Source of the DNA: Aradus depressus
Lineage: Eukaryota; Arthropoda; Insecta; Hemiptera; Aradidae
Direction of reading: 5' to 3'
Length of the DNA stretch: 64,000 nucleotides
NCBI GenBank assembly: GCA_963662175.1
Contig: OY759224.1
Span: 19,477,489-19,541,488, forward strand
A program made the translations under genes and the position numbers. A model generated the notes under the pieces. It was not told the origin of the DNA, did not search any database, and saw only the letters and a program-made list of their open reading frames with translations. Shown in pieces: positions 45,940-55,076 of this stretch. How positions within the stretch are numbered: position 1 is the first letter of the stretch; each line of letters starts with the position of its first letter.

Positions 45940-46300
45940 AAAATCGGTGGTATGGTAGGCCGAAGTAAAAGCACCGTAGCCGATGTAATTCGAAGGTATA
46001 AGCACGAGGATCGGATAGATTTGAAATCTTCCTCTGGCCGTCCAAGAGTATTAAACGACAGAGAAAGGTGTAGCGTTGTCCGGAAAATTAAAAACAAGCC
46101 CTCGAGGAGTGCACCTCAGATCGTCGCCGAGGTATACAGAGAAACGGGAAAGAAAGTTCACCCACAAAATGTTCGAAGAATTCTAAAAGAAGCAGGATAT
46201 AATGGGAGAGTACCAAAAACCGTTTGTGAGTGAAAAAAAGATAAAAAAAAGATTGAGCTTCGCAAAAGAGTTCCAGAATCATTCAGAAATTTTTTGGAGT
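45940..46300 (+). pseudogene. Tc1 transposase, N-terminal part (HTH domains)
   Basis: Open frame with IGGMVGRSKSTVADVIRRY and SSSGRPRVLNDRERC, the paired-like helix-turn-helix region and GRPR-type hinge of Tc1 transposases. A stop follows VPKTVCE at 46233. Sequence beyond still matches (ELRKRVPESF..FWSNVI) until the insertion near 46310, so this copy is dead. Confidence 0.85.
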
Positions 46301-46309
46301 AATGTCATT

Positions 46310-46850
46310 CATCTGCGAGGTAAAATAAACTTAAGCACTCCGTCCTTCGGATGGGATGTTAAGCGATGGTCATGAGCCTGTACGATGTCAGGTCAAAGCG
46401 TTTGAGCTCTCACATAAACACACGCATGCAATTGATCTCTGATGTTCACACGATTACAAAATTTTTAGTACATATTATTATGTATACATATATTATATGT
46501 ATAGGGAAGTAAACAAAAGTAAAGTAATAGTATATGTATACATATATTACATGGAAGTAAACGGACATGATCTGGAAACATTTATTTTTCGAAATATCGG
46601 AGAAAAAACGTTTAAATTAGAAAAATTGGGTACTTAGTTTCTTTAGAGGGAAGGTGGAGGGGATAGAGTAGGGGGAAGGGACGGTTTCTGCCGAGGGTCA
46701 GCGCTGCTGTCGCTTTCTTCCAACGTCATATCACAAAAATCTAGTTTTCTGACATTACATGACCTGAGATTTCTTTTTATGTTGTGAAGAGTTACAAGAT
46801 ACAAGAATATTTTATTATTGCGGTTTGTTCTATTGCAAGCAAATACTTTT
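46310..46850. repeat. Insertion inside the Tc1 transposase gene
   Basis: Separates FWSNVI from CKFNIFSPDS and so removes the region of the first catalytic Asp. It contains a SINE fragment at 46316-46395 (AAACTTAAGCACTCCG to TACGATGTCAGGTC), near repeats of 'tatgtatacatatatta', and unclassified sequence. Confidence 0.65.
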
Positions 46851-47415
46851 GAATGTAAGTTTAATATATTTAGTCCCGACAGTCGCGACAAAATTTGGAG
46901 AAGGCGTAATGAGGAGCTGAATCCAAAAAATTTAAAACCAATAGTAAAACATGGGGGTGGCTCAGTGATGGTGTGGGGGTGTATGGCGTCTAGTGGAATT
47001 GGTGAACTGGTTTTCATTGAAACCACCATGACTGGAAAAGTTTATGCCGAATTACTAAGGAGCAATTTGAAAAAGAGTGCTGAAAAACTTGGGATTTTAC
47101 GGACTTTGCATTTTTACCAAGACAACGATCCGAAACACACCTGTGAATTGGTACGTACTTGGCTTTTGTATAACTGCCCTAAAGTTATGAAACCCCCCCC
47201 AATCGCCCGACCTCAACCCAATTGAACACGTATGGGGTGAGCTCGACAGGAAAATTCGATTAACACCCATTGCTTCAAAAAACGAATTGAAACAAAAGTT
47301 ATTAGAAGAGTGGGGTAAAATATCTCCAAATTTCACCAAAAAATTAGTTTCATCATCAATGCCGAATCGAATGAAAGATGTTATTACACAAAAAGGGTAC
47401 CCAACCAAATATTAA
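46851..47415 (+). pseudogene. Tc1 transposase, catalytic C-terminal part
   Basis: GGGSVMVWGCMASSG, HFYQDNDPKH (second catalytic Asp) and, after a frameshift in a run of eight C at 47193-47200, NPIEHVWGELDRKIR with the catalytic Glu at DD34E spacing; ends KGYPTKY and stop. Confidence 0.88.
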
Positions 47416-47594
47416 TTAACATTATGGTTTTTGAATTTGTGAAATCGTAAAAAAAACATTGAATTTATTTATAGTTGTTTACATTTTTGTCCGAAAATTT
47501 TTGTTACCTACATTACTTGTTATAAAATTTATTAAATTAAAATATTTATTTGTTCTAATCAAAGCTGTTTTTCCTTTATCCTAACCCACTTTTG

Positions 47595-47741
47595 TGTTTG
47601 GATGTTTTATATTTATATCAGTTGGTTCTGTCTTGTGTTTGTTTAATAATGCCACATGTTATATATGTAATGTCCCCATTATTAAATGTGATTATCGCTG
47701 AAACGTTGTCCTTTTATTAAAATTAACTGTCAACTAGAACA
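47595..47741 (+). repeat. 5' LTR
   Basis: Begins TGTTTGGATG, ends CTAGAACA. Very short for gypsy-type LTRs. Differs from the 3' LTR only at the G in CTAGAACA. Confidence 0.95.
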
Positions 47742-47752
47742 TGGCGCAGTCG
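47742..47752 (+). other. Primer-binding site for tRNA-Ser
   Basis: TGGCGCAGTCG directly follows the LTR. It is complementary to the 3' end of animal tRNA-Ser (acceptor CGACTGC, G, CCA), the primer type used by the 17.6/297 group of insect elements. Confidence 0.85.
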
Positions 47753-47834
47753 AATAAATTTTAAGTACAGTTCGGTAAAGTGAAACAAGTTCACGGTCAT
47801 AAAAGGTATTGTGTATTATTAATAATTCAAAGCG

Positions 47835-49283
47835 ATGGAGTTTAATAAACCGTGTGTATTAAACATTTCCACCGGAAATGTGGCCCAGAATTTTCGACTT
47901 TTCAAAGAGGAAGTAAAAATTTATTTGTTGGCAACAGAGACTATCAATAAACCCCGGGAAGTTCAGGTCGCCAGACTCAAGAATTTAATGGGGTCCGAGG
48001 CCTTGAAGATTTATACCTCCATTACTACAGCTGTCCAGGATAAAGAAACTGTGGACTCCATATTGGCCGTCCTCGACCAGCATTGTATACCTAGGAAAAA
48101 CGAAACAATGGAGGTATTCAAGTTCTTTAATAGAAGACAAGGTGCGGACGAGCCCTTTGAGCATTTCTTTGCGGAACTGAAGTGTCTCATTTCTTCCTGT
48201 GAGTTTGAGGGACAAGAAGATAAACTTCTCAAGGCACAAATTGTTTTGGGAATCCATTCTGTTTCGACCCGTGAGCGTCTGCTACGTGAAGATCCATCAC
48301 TGAGTAAAACTATTACGTTCTGTAAGTCTGTGGAGATGGCTGCTGACAACTTGCGAATTATTACGGGGCAGGACGAGCAACACCAGCGAGAAGTCTTCAA
48401 GCTGGCGCGAAGCAATCAGACTGTAAATAATTATTTAGATAAGCCTAGTTTAAGTAAGAAGTCGCTTAATACGTCTGCAAATAATAGTATTTTTATTGAT
48501 TGTACGCGTTGTGGGCAGAAACACTCAAAGAATCGTTGCCCCGCGTTTGGTCAGAAGTGTTATAAATGCCAGAAAATTGGGCATTGGGCCATAACGTGCG
48601 CTAGGGGCAGTAAAAAAGTAGTTGAAACTGTGCGTGTTTCTGGTCACAATGAGGCATTTGAGGATTTTACCATTGGTTCCATTAATATATATCAAATAAA
48701 TAAAAACAAAAGTTGCAAATGGTTGGAAAATATAAAAATTAACGGAAAATTAATCTTGTTTAAATTAGATACTGGTGCTGAAACCAATGTTTTATCATTG
48801 CATCTGCTAAGATATGAGTTGGGGATGAGCAACCCTGTTCTCTCAAAAACGAGCACAATTTTGGAGTCATTTGGAGGGTTCAAAATAAAACCCATTGGTA
48901 CTATTAAGTTGCAGATTGGTATAAAAAATAAATGTTGTACAACAGAATTTGTAGTTGTTGAGCAAAATGTAGGTTGCCCAATTCTGGGACTCCAAACATG
49001 TTTGGATCTAAATTTAATTAAAAAAATAGAAAACATCCAAACCGGAAATTTGGGGTTTTCAACATTTTTAGAGCGAAATAATGATGTCTTTAAGGGTTTA
49101 GGTTGCTTCCCAGATCTATGTTCATTAAAATTAAAAGAGGGTGCTATTCCAAAATCAAGCCCTGCTAGACGAGTACCATTTAAAATTAAAGATAGACTAA
49201 GGCACGCTCTGATAGACTTAGAGAAAATAAGGTCATTACAAAGGTCTCAAGTCCAGGGGAATGGGTCAATAATATTGTCATAG
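47835..49283 (+). CDS. Gag-protease and start of pol of the LTR retrotransposon
   Basis: 482 residues, ATG at 47835, 82 bases after the primer site. The first 200 residues form a gag capsid-like region. Two zinc knuckles follow: CTRCGQKHSKNRC from residue 223 and CYKCQKIGHWAITC from residue 242. The aspartic protease active site is LDTGAETN at about 311-318. The frame then enters the N-terminal part of RT (PFKIKDRLRHALIDLEKI) before a one-base loss near 49230 sends it to an early stop. Gag, protease and pol therefore were a single frame in the parent element, without the usual gag-pol shift. Confidence 0.92.
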   Translation: MEFNKPCVLNISTGNVAQNFRLFKEEVKIYLLATETINKPREVQVARLKNLMGSEALKIYTSITTAVQDKETVDSILAVLDQHCIPRKNETMEVFKFFNRRQGADEPFEHFFAELKCLISSCEFEGQEDKLLKAQIVLGIHSVSTRERLLREDPSLSKTITFCKSVEMAADNLRIITGQDEQHQREVFKLARSNQTVNNYLDKPSLSKKSLNTSANNSIFIDCTRCGQKHSKNRCPAFGQKCYKCQKIGHWAITCARGSKKVVETVRVSGHNEAFEDFTIGSINIYQINKNKSCKWLENIKINGKLILFKLDTGAETNVLSLHLLRYELGMSNPVLSKTSTILESFGGFKIKPIGTIKLQIGIKNKCCTTEFVVVEQNVGCPILGLQTCLDLNLIKKIENIQTGNLGFSTFLERNNDVFKGLGCFPDLCSLKLKEGAIPKSSPARRVPFKIKDRLRHALIDLEKIRSLQRSQVQGNGSIILS

Positions 49284-49303
49284 TTGAAAAACAGGACTCA
49301 TCA

Positions 49304-51823
49304 TTGCGAATTTGCATAGACCCTCAGCAATTAAATAAATATCTGATTAGAGATTATTATGAAATCCCAACAATTGAGGATATTTCTGTCAAGCTTGCCA
49401 ATAAAAAATTTTTTTGCCTCTTTGATTTGAAACAGGGTTTTCATCAGTTGGTTTTGGATGAGGCTTCGAGTGATCTGTGCTCATTCAGTACCCCTTTTGG
49501 TGTTTATAAATATCTTAGAGCTCCATTTGGTTTATCAGTGTTGCCTGAATGCTTTCAAAAATTAACCCAAAAGTATTTTGGCCATTTGAATGGTGTCACA
49601 GTTTATTTTGATGATATTCTGTGCGCTGCAGAATCGGAGGGGGAATTGCAAAACATTGTGAATGATGTTATGGGTGTGGCCCGAAAAAATAATATTCGAT
49701 TTAACCCCGACAAAGTTCAATATTTCGTTAAAGAGGTTAAATTCTTGGGGTTTTTGTTTAATGAACATGGGCATAAGCCGGATCCGGATCGGGTTCGTGT
49801 TATTAATGAGTTGAAAGCTCCACATAATGTCAAGGAATTGCAGAAATTGTTAGGAATGGTGAATTTTCTGCGCAACCACTTGCCAAACTTGTCTCAGGTG
49901 TTATCCCCTTTCCGGTTATTGCTGAAAAAGGGGTCGGAATGGTTATGGACCTCGCTTCATGATGAAAAGTTTCTTGAATTGAAGGAACTTCTTGGCAATG
50001 CGACATTATTGCGTTCTTTTGATCCTAACAAAAAAGTCGAAATCCAAGCCGATGCTAGTAAAGATGCCCTAGGTTGTGCACTGTTTCAAGAAGGTAGACC
50101 TATTCTTTTTGCTAGTAGGTCGTTGACAGATTGTGAATGCAATTATGCACAGATTGAGAAGGAAATGCTTGCCCTTGTTTTTGCGTTCACTAAGTTCCAT
50201 AAGTATATCTATGGTCATTCCAATGTTACAGTTTTTTCCGATCATTCGCCTCTAACGTCTATTGTTACGAAGGATATCAGTAAGATCGTTAATACTCGTA
50301 TGAAACGGATGCGATTGAAGTTGTTGCCATATCAGTTTGAGTTAAAATATCTGCCCGGAAAGTTCATGTATATCGCAGATTTTTTATCCCGCAATATTGT
50401 CAAATCTCACCCCGGTGATGACCCATCTATGCTTGAAAGGGTGCATTGTTTAGGGGCCACAATCAATTTTACGGATGAAAAATATTCTAAATTTGTGGCT
50501 GAAACTAGGCAAGATCCGTCTCTGTCACAAATCACTGAATTTTATCGTAATGGTTGGCGGTCAAAGTTAGACTCTACTGTGGCTCCCGAGGTGGTTCATT
50601 TTTTTAAACTTCGTCATGAAATAAGTGAAGAAAATGGTTTATTATATTTTGAGAATAGACTAATTGTTCCAGTTGCGTTGCGGCGATTTATCCTGGGTCT
50701 CTTGCATGAGACTCATTTGGGTTTTAACAAAATTAAGCACACAGTTAAAAGTTTTTTTTATTGGCCAGGGATAATGTCTGATGTCGTAAATTTGGTGTCG
50801 GGTTGTATGGTGTGCCAAACATTTCAAAGGAGTAAAATAAAAGAAGAGCTACTCCCTCATGATATTCCGAATATCCCTTTTTATAAGGTTGGTCTTGATA
50901 TAGCTGAATTTGAAAGAAAATATTTTTTAGTCCTAGTTGATTATTACTCTAGGTGGGTGGAAGTAATTCCGATTAAAGATAAATCTACTTCAACCATCAT
51001 AATGTCACTTAAGCCGATCTTTGCGAGATTTGGCATTCCTAGAATTATCATTGCAGACAACAACCCATTTGGCTCTGCAGAATTTCGAAATTTTACTCAA
51101 CAATGGGCTACAGAACTTAGAACTGTCAGCCCTCATTATCCTCAAAGCAATGGTCTTGCAGAAAAATACGTGGGTATTGTCAAAGCCATGCTAAAAAAAT
51201 GCCAGGTTAGCGGCCAAGATTTTAATTTGTACCTTTTAAACTACAGAAGCTCACCAGTGGCAGGTTTGAGTTGTTCTCCATCTCAATTATTAATGTGTAG
51301 AACCATAAGAACCAAATTACCAATTCGCAATGATGAACTTTTCCCAAAGGTTCCTGTACATAATAATTTTCGTGGTGCACAGAAAGATAAGCAGAAATAT
51401 GTTTATTATAAAGATTCTAAAATTCCTGATAATTTTGTTGCACAAGAACCTGTGCTGGTTCAAAATCCATTTACTAAAGTATGGGCTCGGGGATATATAG
51501 TTAAAAAATTAGATTTTCGATCTTATATAATCGATCTTAACGGTAAAAGGTATAGAAGAAATTCTAGGTTCATTAGGAAATTTAAGGAACCACTAATGTC
51601 TGAAACAAATTTAAATAGGGATAATGTATATTGTAAACCCGAGTTAGCTGAATATAATGATGATGATTTAGAGTGTAATGAGAATTGTGACCACGAATTA
51701 AATGACACAATTAATGATGAAAATAGTGTACCTACAACTAGTGATAATAGTGTTGCGAATAGGCCTGACGGTTACCAAACTAGAGCAGGACGAGTGGTTA
51801 GACGGCCTAACAGGTTTCAGTAA
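49304..51823 (+). CDS. Pol: reverse transcriptase, RNase H, integrase
   Basis: 839 codons open from the first ATG after the frameshift; the true coding segment starts at about 49230. RT shows FDLKQGFHQL and YFDDIL (catalytic DD). RNase H begins around ADASKDALGCALF. Integrase has the H2C2 zinc finger (HETHLGFNKIKH..C..C, about 50708-50820) and a DDE core with second Asp in IIADNNPF, where most relatives have DNGPQF, and Glu in NGLAEKYV. The C-terminus is an acidic linker and QTRAGRVVRRPNRF tail. No chromodomain recognised. Confidence 0.93.
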   Translation: MRICIDPQQLNKYLIRDYYEIPTIEDISVKLANKKFFCLFDLKQGFHQLVLDEASSDLCSFSTPFGVYKYLRAPFGLSVLPECFQKLTQKYFGHLNGVTVYFDDILCAAESEGELQNIVNDVMGVARKNNIRFNPDKVQYFVKEVKFLGFLFNEHGHKPDPDRVRVINELKAPHNVKELQKLLGMVNFLRNHLPNLSQVLSPFRLLLKKGSEWLWTSLHDEKFLELKELLGNATLLRSFDPNKKVEIQADASKDALGCALFQEGRPILFASRSLTDCECNYAQIEKEMLALVFAFTKFHKYIYGHSNVTVFSDHSPLTSIVTKDISKIVNTRMKRMRLKLLPYQFELKYLPGKFMYIADFLSRNIVKSHPGDDPSMLERVHCLGATINFTDEKYSKFVAETRQDPSLSQITEFYRNGWRSKLDSTVAPEVVHFFKLRHEISEENGLLYFENRLIVPVALRRFILGLLHETHLGFNKIKHTVKSFFYWPGIMSDVVNLVSGCMVCQTFQRSKIKEELLPHDIPNIPFYKVGLDIAEFERKYFLVLVDYYSRWVEVIPIKDKSTSTIIMSLKPIFARFGIPRIIIADNNPFGSAEFRNFTQQWATELRTVSPHYPQSNGLAEKYVGIVKAMLKKCQVSGQDFNLYLLNYRSSPVAGLSCSPSQLLMCRTIRTKLPIRNDELFPKVPVHNNFRGAQKDKQKYVYYKDSKIPDNFVAQEPVLVQNPFTKVWARGYIVKKLDFRSYIIDLNGKRYRRNSRFIRKFKEPLMSETNLNRDNVYCKPELAEYNDDDLECNENCDHELNDTINDENSVPTTSDNSVANRPDGYQTRAGRVVRRPNRFQ

Positions 51824-52075
51824 AGTTTTAAGTATCAGACTAAGAATAATTGTAAGTGCCTCTTAAATTATGTATCATTATTGTTTTGTATTTTCTATTA
51901 CGTTTAATTATTGTTTTTGTATTTTCTATTATGTTTAATTATTGTTTTTGTATTTTCTATTACGTTTAATTATTGTTTCTTGTATTTAGCTATAGCTGTA
52001 TTTTATATTGTGCTCTGTGTTCTACAACTATCATAAATAAATAAATTGAAGTCTGTGTAAAAAATGAACAGACTT

Positions 52076-52086
52076 AAAGGGAAGGA
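52076..52086 (+). other. Polypurine tract
   Basis: AAAGGGAAGGA immediately before the 3' LTR, the expected plus-strand primer site. Confidence 0.8.
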
Positions 52087-52233
52087 TGTTTGGATGTTTT
52101 ATATTTATATCAGTTGGTTCTGTCTTGTGTTTGTTTAATAATGCCACATGTTATATATGTAATGTCCCCATTATTAAATGTGATTATCGCTGAAACGTTG
52201 TCCTTTTATTAAAATTAACTGTCAACTAAAACA
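52087..52233 (+). repeat. 3' LTR
   Basis: 147 bp, begins TGTTTGGATG, ends CTAAAACA. Confidence 0.95.
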
Positions 52234-52244
52234 GGTCAGGACTG

Positions 52245-52836
52245 GTCTAGTGGAATTGGTGAACTGGTTTTCATTGAAAAGTTTATGCCGAATTACTAAG
52301 GAGCAATTTGAAAAAGAGTGCTGAAAAACTTGGGATTTTACGGACTTTGCATTTTTACCAAGACAACGATCCGAAACACACCTGTGAATTGGTACGTACT
52401 TGGCTTTTGTATAACTGCCCTAAAGTTATGAAACCCCCCCCCAATCGCCCGACCTCAACCCAATTGAACACGTATGGGGTGAGCTCGACAGGAAAATTCG
52501 ATTAACACCCATTGCTTCAAAAAACGAATTGAAACAAAAGTTATTAGAAGAGTGGGGTAAAATATCTCCAAATTTCACCAAAAAATTAGTTTCATCATCA
52601 ATGCCGAATCGAATGAAAGATGTTATTACACACAAAGGGTACCCAACCAAATATTAATTAACATTATGGTTTTTGAATTTGTGAAATCGTAAAAAAAACA
52701 TTGAATTTATTTATAGTTGTTTACATTTTTGTCCGAAAATTTTTGTTACCTACATTACTTGTTATAAAATTTATTAAATTAAAATATTTATTTGTTCTAA
52801 TCAAAGCTGTTTTTCCTTTATCCTAACCCACTTTTG
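52245..52836 (+). repeat. Second copy of the Tc1 3' half (duplicate of 46988-47594)
   Basis: Same sequence from GTCTAGTGGAATTGG to CCCACTTTTG with a 16-17 bp deletion near the start (between GAAA repeats), nine instead of eight C in the homopolymer, and one CAC/AAA-type change near 52633. The original Tc1 sequence then continues to the outer end. Confidence 0.9.
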
Positions 52837-52969
52837 AATTCTTATTCTTGATTGAAAAATGGCTTTAATTATTTTTTTAAATGATTTTTTATTACTTTTG
52901 CATCTAATTATTATAATTTTTTATTGAAAAATCAAACCGTCCGAACATTTTTGTTACTGGCTGTATATA

Positions 52970-53540
52970 CTCCACTTTTGTCTCTAAATCTATCTAAGCA
53001 TTGGCTTATAGGATATATCTCGATTGTTTGGGGGAAAGGGCTTAAGTCGCAAATCTGAATTTTAGGAGGGGAATTTCTGAAGGTTTGAAAAATTCCTACA
53101 AATCAGGTAAAATATTTCAACAATCACTTACATATGGTAAAAAGATTTGAATGCACTTGTCCTTTGGATCACAAGACTTATTCTGACTTAAGCCCTTTTG
53201 CTCACACACCAGAGATATCCTATGTTCCTATTTTTGTCAGAGATTTTCCAGTATTATGTCAGGCTGTCCCATGAAACTATATTATTTTGTTTTTCTAATT
53301 TAGTAAGCGAATACTGATCTTAACCTTTCTTTGTGTTTTTTTTTGTGAATAATTACTATTTTTAGCTATCTAATTTGATGTCAAATACTTTTCCTATAGA
53401 TTTCTCGCTCATTGCTATTGAATATACTCTGTGAATAATCGAGTCGAAGGCCGTATATTTGAAGTTAATGAGACAATTTGAAGTAGAAAGAAAATAAAAA
53501 ACGAATGTTTTTCAAAAAATATTATCTATTTATATATTTA
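52970..53540. other. Intergenic stretch, nothing recognised
   Basis: AT-rich; a block near 53030-53220 repeats the word 'cttaagtc' and 'aagcccttt' in opposite directions but no element is definable. Confidence 0.4.
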
Positions 53541-53542
53541 AT

Positions 53543-53610
53543 ATGGTAGCAATACCGAAAGTACTCTCATATTATATTTATGTATTTTGTGAGACAATAT
53601 TTTTTTTTAA
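53543..53610 (+). repeat. 5'-truncated copy of the hammerhead-like element
   Basis: ATGGTAGCAATACCGAAAGT and the following 'tattttgtgagacaatatt' match the 5040 and 19862 copies; the CTGAAG part is replaced, so the core is incomplete. Confidence 0.45.
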
Positions 53611-53647
53611 AACTTTACTTTTCATTGAATGTTCCACAATATTTCTG

Positions 53648-53723
53648 CAAAAAAAAAAAAAAGTATAAATTTGAAGTAGGATGTATAACTGTTATACAAC
53701 TTCAAATTTATACTTTTTTTTAC
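53648..53723. repeat. Hairpin, about 20-bp arms
   Basis: 'agtataaatttgaagt' and its reverse complement flank a 21-base loop containing 'tgtataactgttataca'. Both outer edges are A/T runs. A small foldback element is likely. Confidence 0.6.
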
Positions 53724-54116
53724 AGATACAGTTACTGTATCTGTGGTGTCGATTTTCTAAGCTAAAATTGAATTTTTTACTAGTAATTTTAATCTCCAAG
53801 TCAACAATTGCATAACAAGTATGGTTTATTTATTACAAGTCTCCACAAAAGTCCTCATTTCACAACTAGAATTTACAAGTAATTGTGCTCCATATGTTTC
53901 AGGTGAAGAATGGGATTGTCATACTTGACTATTTGAAAGGTTTTAATGGGTGAGTGAAATGTAATACAATCTCAAATACCAATGAACACTAACATACAAA
54001 GAATAATGATATTGCAAAATAATTTGTCTTTTGAAGGTTTGGAGTTAATTTTGAAGCTTCTTTAGTTCTCTTAATAAATAAACGTTTCACATAAGTATAG
54101 TAAAGTAGAAAATAAC

Positions 54117-54122
54117 TTTATT
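54117..54122 (-). promoter_or_regulatory. Poly-A signal overlapping the kish stop codon
   Basis: Minus strand reads TGAATAAA: the hexamer AATAAA starts with the last base of the stop codon. Further AATAAA words occur about 40 bp downstream (54074-54083), so it may not be the signal used. Confidence 0.45.
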
Positions 54123-54518
54123 CACCAAAATAATACACTAACGGCCATTGCCATACAGAAAAACGAAATATATGGACTTTTACGCTCTCCAATTCTAGCA
54201 CATTTCCAAAATAGCCCCAAGAATCTGAAAAACAATAAAATATTAGAAAACGCTGTACAATATTTTGTAATGTTATTTTATCACGGTCGATACTAAGTAA
54301 ATAACTTACCCCTTTTTATTACGGTCAAGAATTGTGGGAAAAATTGATCTTACATATGCACACGTACATATTAATAGAAGAACCACAGTTAGCAGACTGT
54401 GAAAATTGAATAAGGCAGACTGAAAACAATTGTCAATAATTAAAGAACTAATTTAAACAAAAAATATATTGATCTATGACTATGATAACAGACTTATTTA
54501 TAATGCATGCATTACCAT
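54122..54518 (-). CDS. kish: Protein kish (TMEM167 family)
   Basis: Transcript order: initiator ATG at 54516-54518 alone before a GTAATG donor, then 54310-54419 and 54122-54224, giving 71 residues (family 71-73). Exon 2 reads [18 protein letters not shown] then [19 protein letters not shown]; exon 3 continues [18 protein letters not shown] and a second hydrophobic segment ending VLFW. This is the conserved TMEM167/kish pattern of two membrane spans around a basic GERKSP loop. Kish is a small Golgi membrane protein needed for the early secretory pathway. The position of the ATG exon is inferred: exon 2 begins at the second codon in phase 0, and this is the nearest ATG followed by GT. Head-to-head with the TPR gene, with 558 bp between start codons, so a shared promoter is plausible. 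Confidence 0.93.
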
Positions 54519-55076
54519 ATTTTTAAAAGATGCATGAATGGAACAAGAAATAGTCCCCACTTAATATATTCTTATATTCTATAAGAAAACATACCAATAA
54601 CCTCCCTTCTGTAAATCGATTCCTATTTGACATAAATCATTCAAAACTAAATTGTACACTTTCGTCGTTAAATTATTTTTCGAACAAACTTTGCTATATA
54701 ATATTACTTTAAAATAATTGTTTATGAGGGGGTAGGGAATTAACAAAAAAGAAATAAATAATACAAATAAATAAGCAGAAAACAGGAGACTCTATCGATA
54801 GTAAACCGAATCGTATGCAAACATGAACATTCTATCGAATTTAATATTTTATTTTGTTTATTTGATGGAATGACAGGGGTTTTTTCTTGTTTTATTTGTT
54901 TTTCATTTTCTTGTTAATTTGGTTTCTACTGTTTTATAGTATACTCCTGTTTTTATGTGAAGTAAGACTGTATTCTCAAATCGGTTATTATATCGCTAGT
55001 ATGTATCTTTACATAAGTTAATTAATATTATTGACCGATATCCACTTTAACTTCTAATAAGTTATGATTTTGAAAA

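Larger units (their letters stand above)
47595..52233 (+). mobile_element. Ty3/gypsy-type LTR retrotransposon, young, one frameshift
   Basis: 4639 bp: 147-bp LTRs at 47595-47741 and 52087-52233 (TG..CA, one mismatch), primer-binding site, gag-protease, pol with RT, RNase H and integrase, polypurine tract. No env frame. It lies inside the Tc1 element; no short target duplication is seen because the right flank (after 11 filler bases) is a second copy of Tc1 sequence. Confidence 0.95.
45574..52963 (+). mobile_element. Tc1-like transposon with IR/DR ends, broken by later insertions
   Basis: Outer ends: CAATCAGTAACAAAAATTTT at 45574 after TA, and the reverse complement (GTTACTGGCTG) ending at 52963 before TA. 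An inner direct repeat lies near 45776 (GTAACAAAATTTTCTGGAC) and 47489 or 52731 (GTCCGAAAATTTTTGTTAC), so each terminal repeat of about 220 bp has an outer and an inner transposase site. Subtracting the inserted LTR element, the duplicated block and a roughly 540-bp insertion leaves about 1.6 kb, the usual Tc1 size. Confidence 0.85.

Noticed and set aside
47835..51823. Endogenous retrovirus with env
   Set aside because: No frame follows integrase before the 3' LTR, so it is a retrotransposon without an envelope gene.
52186..52200. Hammerhead-like word CGCTGAAACGTTGTCC in the LTR
   Set aside because: Only GAAAC is shared; no CTGANGA core or pairing stems around it.
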